Shown here: positions 37,473 through 45,676 of the stretch, in pieces
How the letters are laid out: every line of letters begins with the position of its first letter
Position numbering within the stretch: the first letter of the stretch is position 1
From: Sulfopaludibacter sp963815475
Lineage (GTDB): Bacteria > Acidobacteriota > Terriglobia > Bryobacterales > Bryobacteraceae
Reading direction: 5' to 3'
NCBI GenBank assembly: GCA_963815475.1
Contig: CAWFHD010000003.1
Span: 1,798,001-1,862,000, forward strand
Length of the DNA stretch: 64,000 nucleotides
The notes under the pieces: generated by a model
Told to the model about the DNA's origin: nothing
Database searches by the model: none
Seen by the model: only the letters and a program-made list of their open reading frames with translations
Program-made: the position numbers and the translations under genes

Positions 37473-39818
37473 ATGCTAGTGTTTTACGACATGGGCACTG
37501 CCTCTTCGCCTCAATCGCAATACGAAAGGAACCGTGATCAATCCACTGGTCTTCTGGATGAGCTCGCTATGGCCGTTCGACCTGCCTCGCGCGCGCAATC
37601 CGCTGGCGGAAGAGACCTGATTAAAGAATTCGTAGGTCAGGTCCTCGCGGGCGAGATGCATCCGGGCCAAGACGTCGAAGTGATGATCAACGTGCGCATC
37701 GCGAGCATTGATTCCCTGGTTTCAAGGCAGCTCAACCCTATTTTGCATGCTCCTCAGTTCCGCGCGCTGGAGGCAACCTGGCGCGGGCTCGACTATCTGG
37801 TCCGCCGCACGGAAAAACTGAACTCCGTGAAGATCCAGGTTTTCAATGCGTCGAAAAAGGAAATTACGAAGGATCTCAATCAGGCGCCCGAGTTCCGGAC
37901 GGCGGCTATCGCTTCGCAAGTGTGGGAAACGGCCCTGGAAACTTACGGCGGCGAGCCCTTCAGCGCTCTCATCAGCAATTTTTCCTTTGGTCCGGACCCT
38001 GAGGATCAGAATCTCCTGGATCACTTCCGCCGCCTGGGCTCATGGGCACACGTGCCTTTCATCGGCACGGCGGCCCCGCAGTTCTTAGGCGTAAAGTCTT
38101 TTACAGACATCCCACCGGAATTCGCTCTTCAACGATTGTTCAATTCCCCGGAATACTCGCGCTGGATGAGCCTCCGCGCCCGCGCCGATGCCGCCTATGT
38201 CGCTCTTGTGTTGCCTTCGGTTCTAATGCGGCGCCCCTACTCGAGAGAGACATGCCCCGGTGGGGAAAGGTACTGCTTTGAAGAGCGGTGCGATGACGGC
38301 GCCCTCCCTTGGGGTAGCGCCGTCTGGGCGCTTGCAGCTCAACTCGGCCGCTCTTTCAGCAATACGAGCTGGTGCGCCGACTTGCATGCGCTCGAAGAGA
38401 ATGCCGTACTCGGCAAGCTTCCCTCGTTCGAGGAGTACGACGAAGGCCAGGTCGCCAGGCGCGGTCCCACTGACAGCTTCTTAAGCGACGAGTCACAGGC
38501 AGCCCTGAACCGCCTCGGCTTCGTCACTCTGCGTGCGAGCGGTGAAGACGGGCGCGCCACATTCTTCGAAACACCGACGATTCACCAGCGTCCCGCCCCA
38601 GACGAGTTCGACGAGGACCCGTTTCCCCCGCCCCCCTTGGACCAGCTCGAGTATGTGCTGGCCTCCTCCCGTGTCAGCCAATACGTCAAGTGCATAATTC
38701 GGGAAAAACAAAGCTCATGGAAGAGCATCTCCGAGGCTGAGCAGTATCTCAACGATTGGGGCGCTCGTTACGTCGTTCCCGAGGGCGCTTTGCCCGGCTC
38801 ACCGGAATCTCGACGTCCGTTTCTGGCGGTATCGTTCCGGATCGTGCGCCAGAGCAGGCTCTACTATGATTTCCGTGTCGAGGGCGAGCTTCTTCCCAAC
38901 TTGCGGCACGCGGCGAGCCAATCTCCCATGCCTCTCAATGTTTACGTCGGACTTCCTTCCACCCTGCCCATGACCCTCGAACCCGCATTCCCGGTCCCGG
39001 GCTCTGCCCCCGAATCTAAAGCGGCATTCGCGGCGCCGGTCTCGTTTGATTCCACAGCAAGGTCTCTCGAACGCATCGGCGAACTGCATCGCCAACGTCT
39101 CCTCGACGACTCCGAATTCCAGCAGCTTCGCGATCTGGCGGTTGCCCGCATGAAGGAGTCGTTCCCGGCTCCCCCGGCTCCCAAAACCGCGGCGGCGTCA
39201 CTCGACCCGCCCGTTCCGTTTGCCGCGCTGCACGCTCGGATTGTCGAGCGGGTCGCCGAGCCTTACCAGTCCGGCGAAAACGCCAAATATCGGGCTTATC
39301 GCGCCCTCGCCGACATGGGCGCCAGCCAGGCGCTCGATGCTGGAGATTCCGAGCCCTTGTCCAAGCTGATTGACGCCACCTTGTCGGAGGGTTCTCCCGG
39401 AGTCCGCGCCTCCACAACCGAGGAACTCGACCGCCGGCTCGCCGAAGTCAAAGACATTTCAGCGGCCATCGCCGTTCGCGAAGGGTCCAGCGCCGCTGCC
39501 CGGGCGATCGCCGAAACTGCGGAACAAAGCGTGGAGCGGGCCAACGGGCAGATCCGCGGTGACGAATCTCTCACGCGAAGCGCTAACGTTCTCGAACGCG
39601 CGTGGCGTACGCTGGTGTGGCCCGATATCGAGGGCGCCTTCAGCGGCGGAGCCGCCGCGGCTTCCGTGGCGCCGGCCTTCGCCTCATCCCTGGCGAATGT
39701 TCCGATGCCGGTGGTTGCGGCCCTCGGGGTGGTGATCGGCGCCGGCATCCGCTCCGGCGTGGCATTCGGCGAATCTCACGAGCGCAATCGCAAGCCGCGC
39801 GCCGCGCATCAGTCCTGA
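37473..39818 (+). CDS. Orphan T6SS sheath (TssC/VipB)-like protein with SHOCT-like and hydrophobic C-terminal segments
   Basis: 781 residues from ATG 37473, with AGGGAG 7 bases upstream. Residues about 70-480 match the TssC/VipB/EvpB large-sheath family: ILHAPQFRALEATWRGLDYLVRRTE, FNASKKEITKDL, GGEPFSALISNFSFG, AHVPFIGTAAPQFLG, YSRWMSLRARADAAYVALVLP, GSAVWALAAQL, VASSRVSQYVKCII-like segment and a YLNDW motif. An extension absent from ordinary TssC (about 500 residues) follows: a SHOCT-like LERIGELHRQRLLDDSEFQQL (about 530-560), an Ala-rich helical region, and a hydrophobic helix VVAALGVVIGAGI near 746-760. No tssB, hcp, vgrG, clpV or baseplate gene is in the window. Function unknown. Confidence 0.78.
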   Translation: MLVFYDMGTASSPQSQYERNRDQSTGLLDELAMAVRPASRAQSAGGRDLIKEFVGQVLAGEMHPGQDVEVMINVRIASIDSLVSRQLNPILHAPQFRALEATWRGLDYLVRRTEKLNSVKIQVFNASKKEITKDLNQAPEFRTAAIASQVWETALETYGGEPFSALISNFSFGPDPEDQNLLDHFRRLGSWAHVPFIGTAAPQFLGVKSFTDIPPEFALQRLFNSPEYSRWMSLRARADAAYVALVLPSVLMRRPYSRETCPGGERYCFEERCDDGALPWGSAVWALAAQLGRSFSNTSWCADLHALEENAVLGKLPSFEEYDEGQVARRGPTDSFLSDESQAALNRLGFVTLRASGEDGRATFFETPTIHQRPAPDEFDEDPFPPPPLDQLEYVLASSRVSQYVKCIIREKQSSWKSISEAEQYLNDWGARYVVPEGALPGSPESRRPFLAVSFRIVRQSRLYYDFRVEGELLPNLRHAASQSPMPLNVYVGLPSTLPMTLEPAFPVPGSAPESKAAFAAPVSFDSTARSLERIGELHRQRLLDDSEFQQLRDLAVARMKESFPAPPAPKTAAASLDPPVPFAALHARIVERVAEPYQSGENAKYRAYRALADMGASQALDAGDSEPLSKLIDATLSEGSPGVRASTTEELDRRLAEVKDISAAIAVREGSSAAARAIAETAEQSVERANGQIRGDESLTRSANVLERAWRTLVWPDIEGAFSGGAAAASVAPAFASSLANVPMPVVAALGVVIGAGIRSGVAFGESHERNRKPRAAHQS

Positions 39819-40393
39819 TTGAGCACGCTGTTCAACTGGCTCCGCGCGGCCGCGACAAACACGGTCTGCAACTGCGCTACCGCCGCAATTTCCTGCGAGA
39901 CGTTTTCCGCCGAAGTCTCGCCGCCCCTGGTCTCCTGCATGCTCGAGAAGAAAGCCCGTAAGGCATCGAGGATCGCCGGGTCCCCGAATATCTCGACCAC
40001 GGTTACAGCCTTGAACATTTCCGCGCGCGCCTTCTGTAACTCCGTCAGTTGGGTGCGCAGTTCCTGGCCGTCTCCAGCCTCTCCGTTCATCCGGTTCAGC
40101 ACCGCATAGCAGCGGTCCAGAAAATCGGTGCCGGTCCGCAGCAACTGGGTGTACGCATCAAGCCGCTGTTTCCACAACGTCTGCCGGTTCCACTCGCCGC
40201 CCTGAAGCTGGCGTTTAATCTGCTCCTGAACCCGCGTGACCTCTCGCATCTCTTCGCGTATGTGGTCGAGCTTTTCGAAACGTGCCTGCAGTTTTCGGGA
40301 TTCCGCCCATTTGGCTCCGAAAAACGACGCCAGCAGTGCGACAATCGCTGTTATGCCGCTGTGCATTAGTTCGCTAGCCCACTCGAGCGCCAT
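39809..40393 (-). CDS. Membrane-anchored coiled-coil protein, unknown function
   Basis: 194 residues. An N-terminal hydrophobic helix (GITAIVALLASFFGAKWAE, about 12-30) is followed by a Lys/Arg/Glu-rich coiled coil (about 33-75, KLDHIREEMREVTRVQEQIKRQL) and a mostly helical remainder. I recognise no family. The gene is convergent with the sheath-like gene and their ends overlap by 10 bases. Confidence 0.6.
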   Translation of the reverse strand: MALEWASELMHSGITAIVALLASFFGAKWAESRKLQARFEKLDHIREEMREVTRVQEQIKRQLQGGEWNRQTLWKQRLDAYTQLLRTGTDFLDRCYAVLNRMNGEAGDGQELRTQLTELQKARAEMFKAVTVVEIFGDPAILDALRAFFSSMQETRGGETSAENVSQEIAAVAQLQTVFVAAARSQLNSVLNQD

Positions 40394-40448
40394 GTTTCGT
40401 CATCTTACTGTAGTGTAAGTACTGCCCGCTACCTCACTCTGCGCAAGT

Positions 40449-40482
40449 TCCTGCACTCGGGCTAAACGCCTCCCGTGCAGGA
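40449..40482. terminator. Strong hairpin between two leftward genes
   Basis: TCCTGCA...TGCAGGA with an inner CGGG/CCCG extension lies in the 212-base gap downstream of the Pro-rich repeat gene and upstream of the coiled-coil gene. No T-run on either side, so terminator function is uncertain. Confidence 0.3.
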
Positions 40483-40605
40483 CCGGAGCCGCCTTAGTTA
40501 GTGATCCACGGGAATGGTTAAGGCGCGCCCTGAAGCTCAGGTGGGATACCGCGAATTGTAGCTGCATTCGGAAGGACCGCGCGAACGTCCAGGGCTCGGC
40601 AGCTT

Positions 40606-41736
40606 TCAGTAATTCTCAGTGCTCCACGAAGGCGGCGTATTCGCCGCGTGCGCCCGCTTAATTTTGAGGTAATGCGGACGATATCTTGGATTCTTCTTTT
40701 TCGCAACCTTCGACGACAGCAAACCCTTAGCAGTATTCTTCAGAGCGAGTGGAACCGTGTGTAGCCGGTACGTCGTTTTCTTCTTATGCGCAAACTTCGG
40801 TATAAACCGCAGATGCTTCGTGGACTTGAAAGCCAGCGCCAACGCAAAATCCCGCTCATGCGGTTTCCATGTCGCTTGTTCCTTCGCCGACGCAATCAGG
40901 GCAATATAATCGACAAGATGATCCTTGTCGATCATCCTCCATTCCGCCGGGCTCTTGTCGGCTCGCATCTCCTTGTAACCCTGCGTCAGATAGACCCACT
41001 GGACGCCGTGCTTGTATTTCCAATACGGCGCCCGGCCCTTAATCAAGGCTTCTGTCCCGTTACAGCGAACCACACCGTGTTTTCGGGCTAGCCGCAGGTA
41101 CGCATCCGTCTTGAATGTGGGACGCGGAGTCTTCTTGACCGTCGTCTTTTCGAAGTACGAGGGGTCCTTATCCTCGTCGTCTTCCATCCGTTGCACAACC
41201 GGGGCCTGTGCAAAGACCGGCGGAGACGGACGAACCGCCGCCTGCACACGAGGGAAAGCGAGAGTGGCGACCGGCCCGATTGGCGCGGGGACAACTGGCT
41301 TCATCTGGACCGGACGGTGCAGAGTCGGATTCGGTGCAACGATCACAGGGCGAACCGCCGGAGGAGAAGGCGGCGCTGAGAATGGGCGGCGACCTTGCGC
41401 CGGTTCTGCTCGCTGAACGCCGGCGGCAGGCCGATATACGGAAGGCGCAACGGTCGTAGCCAGTGGAATTCGAGGCGCCGGTGTTGAAGACGCGGGTCGA
41501 ACTTGCGCTGGCGCCGCGCGCTGGACACCGCCGACAGGCCGACATGCGGGAGGCGCAACCGTCGTCGCAGCCGGAGTTCGAAACACCGGTGTTGGAGACG
41601 CGGGTCGCACTGCCGCAGGCACGGCTCGCTGAACGCCACCGACGGGCCGGTAGACGGGTGGCGCCATCGTCGTCGCAGCCGGAGTCCGAAACACCGAAGG
41701 CGAACCGATCTTCCCAGTAGGCGTGAATTGTTTCAT
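40606..41736 (-). CDS. Pro-rich PVYRP/VQR repeat protein with unknown C-terminal domain (effector candidate)
   Basis: 376 residues; GGGAGG lies 11 bases before the ATG. After MKQFTPTGKIG come three 36-residue repeats (about 13-120), each with (V/A)FRTPxATT, APPxYRP and GVQRA; then a Pro-rich stretch (120-178), the junction PVVQRMEDDEDKDPS (179-193) and a basic C-terminal domain (about 200-376) with no family I recognise, including HGVQWVYLTQGYKEMRADKSPAEWRMIDKD-type sequence and a Lys-rich tail. The layout (repetitive Pro-rich leader, VVQR, variable end) recurs in the protein at 60324. It resembles effectors or toxins with a shared delivery region, by inference only. Confidence 0.65.
   Translation of the reverse strand: MKQFTPTGKIGSPSVFRTPAATTMAPPVYRPVGGVQRAVPAAVRPASPTPVFRTPAATTVAPPACRPVGGVQRAAPAQVRPASSTPAPRIPLATTVAPSVYRPAAGVQRAEPAQGRRPFSAPPSPPAVRPVIVAPNPTLHRPVQMKPVVPAPIGPVATLAFPRVQAAVRPSPPVFAQAPVVQRMEDDEDKDPSYFEKTTVKKTPRPTFKTDAYLRLARKHGVVRCNGTEALIKGRAPYWKYKHGVQWVYLTQGYKEMRADKSPAEWRMIDKDHLVDYIALIASAKEQATWKPHERDFALALAFKSTKHLRFIPKFAHKKKTTYRLHTVPLALKNTAKGLLSSKVAKKKNPRYRPHYLKIKRAHAANTPPSWSTENY
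41377..41700. repeat. Three tandem 108-bp coding repeats
   Basis: The 36-residue protein repeats of the Pro-rich gene are also recognisable at DNA level, with near-identical blocks encoding TPAATTxAPP and RPVGGVQRA. The third copy is more diverged. Such arrays expand and contract by recombination. Confidence 0.7.
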
Positions 41737-42091
41737 AGACTACAACGCCTCCCTTACACGTCAATTCTAAGTCGCCGACCCTGGCGCAGTCCAGCGCCTC
41801 AGCGCGACCTTGCCTTGGCCACCTACTCCACCTTGACCTGAATCCGCGACCCCTCCGAGCCTCCGAAGTAAACCCGTTCCGTCGCCTTCACAAAGTCAGA
41901 ACTAGCGGAGCACGATTGGCCGCAGATAAACGCGGATGAACGCTGATAAGGACATTAGCGAGGATCAGGAGAGTCGTTTCAAACTATGCTTCGACGGGCT
42001 TCTTCGCTGCGGGCGTTTCCAAATCGCAGACGAAATGGGCTAATGGACAACACGCGGCTCAGGGTTGGCCGTGTCTCGTTGTCGTCTGCGC
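41737..42091. other. 355-base gap with a 10-bp periodic repeat
   Basis: No gene is convincing here. At 41921-41950 three 10-mers follow one another: CGCAGATAAA, CGCGGATGAA, CGCTGATAAG, consensus CGCnGATrAA. The ribosome site of the leftward Pro-rich gene lies at the left edge. Confidence 0.55.
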
Positions 42092-44027
42092 TTAATCCTC
42101 GTCCTGCTGCGCCGCTAACTTCGTTACTACCGACAGATCCTCCAGCGTAGTCACGTCGCCCGTAATGCCGTTCGACGTCACAATCTCCCGCAGCAGGCGC
42201 CGCATGATTTTGCCGCTGCGTGTCTTGGGCAGCGCATCCGTGAAGCGGATCTGTTCGGGCTTGGCGAAGCCTCCGATTTCGTGCGCCACCCACTTGCGCA
42301 GCTCCTCGCCGAGCTCGTCGTGATTCCAACTCCCCTTCTTCAGCGTGACGAAACAAGCCACCGACTGCCCGGTGATTTCGTGCGGCTTCCCGACCACTGC
42401 CGCTTCCGCGACTGCCGGGTGCCGCACCAGCGCTGACTCGATCTCCATGGTGCTGAGGCGATGCCCGCTCACGTTCATCACGTCGTCGACGCGGCCCAGC
42501 ACCCAGAAGTAGCCGTCCTCATCGCGCCGCGCCGCGTCGCCCGCCATGTAGACGCCTGCGATGCGCTCCCAGTAGTTCTGCTTGTAGCGCTGCGGATCCT
42601 TCCACAACGTTCGCGCCATGCTCGGCCACGGCCGCCGGATAATCAGGAAGCCTTCGCGATTCGCTTCCACCGGCTTGCCCTGCAGGTCCACGACGTCCGC
42701 CATCACGCCCGGCAGCGGCAGCGTCGCCGACCCGGGCTTCAATGGCACGGCGCCGGGCATCGGCGCGATCATGATGGCGCCGGTCTCGGTCTGCCACCAC
42801 GTGTCGACAATCGGGCAGCGCTCCTTGCCGATCGTCTTGTAATACCACTCCCACGCCGCCGGATTGATCGGCTCGCCGACCGAACCCAGCAGGCGCAGGC
42901 TCGACATGTCGTGCGCATTCGGCCACTGATCGCCCTGCCGCACAAACGCGCGGATCGCCGTCGGCGACGTGTAGAAAATGTTGACGCGATACTTCTCGAT
43001 CAGGCGCCAGAAGCGGTCGGGCTGCGGATAATCGGGCGCGCCTTCGTACATCATGGTGGTCGCGCCTGCCGAAAGCGGCCCGTACACGATATAGCTGTGG
43101 CCGGTCACCCAGCCGATATCGGCCGTGCACCAATAGGTGTCTTCGTCGTGCAGATCGAAGACCCACTTCATGGTCATGTGCGCCTGCAGCAGGTAGCCGC
43201 CGGTGGTGTGCACAATGCCTTTGGGCTTGCCCGTGGTGCCGGAGGTGTACAGCACGTAGAGCGGATGCTCGCTATCGAGTTCCTCCGCCGGGCAGTCCTC
43301 GCTCACGGAATCATCCAGATCGTGCCACCAAAGGTCGCGGCCTTCCTGCATCTTCGTCGGCGCCGCCGGTGCGCCGGTAGACGATCACGTCGCTTGCACG
43401 CTGGGACAATCGGTCAGCGCTTCGTCCACGGCATCTTTCAGCCGCACTTCCTTGCCGCGCCGCCATGCGCCATCGGCAGTGATCACCACCTGCGCTTCCA
43501 GATCCTGAATGCGCGATTTCAGCGCCTCCGCGGAGAATCCGCCGAACACCACGCTGTGGGTGATCCCCAGCCGCGCGCAGGCCAGCAGGGCGACCGGCAG
43601 CTCCGGCACCATCCCCATGTAGATGATGGCGCGGTCGCCGGCTTTGAGACCGCGTCCCTTCAGCACGTTGGCGAAGCGGCACACCAGCCGGTGCAGTTCC
43701 TGGTAGGAGATCATGCGCTGATCGCCCGGCTCGCCTTCCCACAGGATGGCGACTTTGTTCTTGCGATGCGTGGTGAGATGCCGGTCCAGGCAGTTGTAGG
43801 ACGACGTTGATCTTGCCGCCCACGAACCACTTGGCGAAGGGCGGATTCCATTCGAACACATGCGACCACTTCCGGAACCAGTGCAGCTCCTTTTCCGCCA
43901 GTTCGCCCCAGAACTCCTCGGGCTTCTCCGCGGCCTTTCGGTAGAGCGCGTGGTACCCCTCCATTCCTGCAACGTGAGCCCGCCGGACGAACTCGGGGGG
44001 CGGCGGGTAAACGCTTGAATTGGCCAT
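42092..44027 (-). CDS. acs: Acetyl-CoA synthetase, with three frame breaks
   Basis: AMP-forming activation of acetate. N-terminus MANSSVYPPPPEFV; motifs WFVGGKINVV, VFGGFSAEALKSRI, the P-loop LYTSGTTGKPKGIVHTTGGY, WWQTETGAIMIAP, and C-terminal PKTRSGKIMRRLLR, whose lysine is the usual acetylation site. Frames change near 43803 (extra C in GTCCTAC, continuing NCLDRHLTTHRKNKVAI), near 43390 (a base apparently missing after CPSVQ, continuing DVIVYRRTG) and near 43360 (extra G, continuing APTKMQEGRDLWWHD). Restored length about 645 residues, as expected. Downstream of adh by 21 bases, same strand. Confidence 0.9.
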
Positions 44028-44048
44028 GCGGAGATATTAGCACCAAGC

Positions 44049-45062
44049 TCACCACGTAATAACGGCGCGCCCCATCAACTCGCCGCGGCGCATCTGCTCC
44101 AGCAAGCCGGGCGTCTCCGCTAGCGCGTGAGTGTGGGAGTGCGGGCGGATGACGCCTTCCACCGCCAGGGCGAAGACTTCTTCCAGATCGCGCCGCGGTC
44201 CAAGGTAACTGCCGCGAATCGAAATGCCTTTCACGATGGTGTCCACCAGCGGCAGCTCGTATTGGTTTACCGAGATCCCTACAAGCACCAGCGTCCCAGT
44301 GCGCCTCAGAGAGCGGAAGGCCTGTTGGATGGCGGCCGGCGAGGGCGTCAATACGATGGCCGCGTCCACGCCGCCGTGCTGTTTCTGCAGCGTGCGCCCG
44401 GCGTCCGCGGCTTGGGCCGTGATCTCCGCGCCGTCCGACTTGGCCATCTCCAGTTTGGATTCCGAAATATCCACTGCCGCCACGCGCAGTCCGCGATGGC
44501 GCGCCATCTGCAACGCCAGATGGCCCAGACCGCCGAGTCCGAAGAGACCGACGGTTTGTCCGCGCTCGAGACCCGCCTCACGCAGCGCGCCCCAGGCCGT
44601 CCAACCAGCGCAGCAGAGCGGTGCTGCCTGGTCGGCCGCCAATTTCTCGGGAACTCGCACCAGTCCGGCCGCGGGCGCCACAGCATAGTCGGTCAGCGCG
44701 CCGTGCAGCGAATATCCGAAGTTAGCCTGTTTGGGGCAGAATCGTTCGCGCCCGCTGAGGCACCACTCGCAAACGCCGCAAGTAGGACCGAGAAACGTGA
44801 TGCCTACGCGGTCGCCCGGCGCCCACCCCGTCACCTCGGGACCGATCGCTTCCACGCGCCCGATGCCTTCGTGCCCGAGAGTCACGGGGACCAGTGGGAG
44901 CTTCTCCAAGCTTTGCACGTACAGTTCAGAGTGACAGATGCCGCAGGCTTCCATTCGCACCAGAACTTCGCCCGGGCCCGGTTCTCCGACATAGATTGAT
45001 TCAATCGCGACGTTGCCTCGGGGAGCCGAAAGGACGGCTGCCTGAGTGTGAATGGAGCGCAT
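44049..45062 (-). CDS. Zinc-dependent alcohol dehydrogenase (AdhP-like)
   Basis: 337 residues. ACGICHSELY and LGHEGIG contain the catalytic zinc ligands; CGVCEWCLSGRERFC is the structural zinc loop; VGLFGLGGLGHLALQMA is the NAD(P)-binding site. Close to propanol-preferring AdhP. With acs 21 bases downstream it may oxidise ethanol or another alcohol on the way to acetyl-CoA; no aldehyde dehydrogenase lies between them. Confidence 0.9.
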   Translation of the reverse strand: MRSIHTQAAVLSAPRGNVAIESIYVGEPGPGEVLVRMEACGICHSELYVQSLEKLPLVPVTLGHEGIGRVEAIGPEVTGWAPGDRVGITFLGPTCGVCEWCLSGRERFCPKQANFGYSLHGALTDYAVAPAAGLVRVPEKLAADQAAPLCCAGWTAWGALREAGLERGQTVGLFGLGGLGHLALQMARHRGLRVAAVDISESKLEMAKSDGAEITAQAADAGRTLQKQHGGVDAAIVLTPSPAAIQQAFRSLRRTGTLVLVGISVNQYELPLVDTIVKGISIRGSYLGPRRDLEEVFALAVEGVIRPHSHTHALAETPGLLEQMRRGELMGRAVITW

Positions 45063-45093
45063 GTTTCGATGATACTAACGTCGGGCGATGATA

Positions 45094-45636
45094 CTATCGC
45101 CGCTTCAACTTCCTTTGCGGCAGGAACTCGCGGGCCACGTTGACGCCCACATCCACGCCCAATCCGATTCCTCCGCTTGCCAGTCCCGCTCCCACTCCGG
45201 CCGCGCTGGCCGGCATCCAGACTCGCGAGATCATTCCGCTTCCCATGTTGCCGGAGATCCGCCCCAATGCCACTGTCTTGCCCTTCCTGCCGTTGGTCCT
45301 TGGCACGATGAACGTGCTCTTCACCGCGTAACCCAGTCGCGGCCAAGTGCCTTGGAGATTGGAGCGCTGGTAGTGGAGATTCTCGTGATGCCAGGCGCCA
45401 ACGCCGAGTTGGATGGCGCCCTTGATGGCATGTTGTCCCAAGGACGATCCCGCACGCTTGGCAAAACCTGCAGGCCCTCGGCCCCACTCATGTGGCCTGT
45501 TAATGGCTGTCCCGATGCCCGCGTGCGCAACCGAACCCGCCACCGCCTCCTTATTGAGGACCTTGTGTTTGTACTCCTTGGGACTCACGGCGACCGTCAA
45601 TCCCGCCGTCGCGAGTATCAGAATGCACAGTCGCAT
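45094..45636 (-). CDS. Small secreted Gly-rich protein, unknown function
   Basis: 180 residues from ATG 45636, which begins a signal peptide (MRLCILILATAGLTVAVS). The mature part is Gly/His-rich with GTAINRPHEWGRGPAGFAKRAG, GVGAWHHENLHYQ and a C-terminal VGAGLASGGIGLGVDVGVNV segment that could insert in a membrane. A basic tail ends it. No family recognised. Confidence 0.55.
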   Translation of the reverse strand: MRLCILILATAGLTVAVSPKEYKHKVLNKEAVAGSVAHAGIGTAINRPHEWGRGPAGFAKRAGSSLGQHAIKGAIQLGVGAWHHENLHYQRSNLQGTWPRLGYAVKSTFIVPRTNGRKGKTVALGRISGNMGSGMISRVWMPASAAGVGAGLASGGIGLGVDVGVNVAREFLPQRKLKRR

Positions 45637-45676
45637 ATTGCCCTCACACCAGACACGGTGCAAGGAGCCTGCCAAC

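Noticed and set aside
37473..41736. A complete type VI secretion system
   Set aside because: Only a TssC-like protein is present; no other core component can be recognised in the window.
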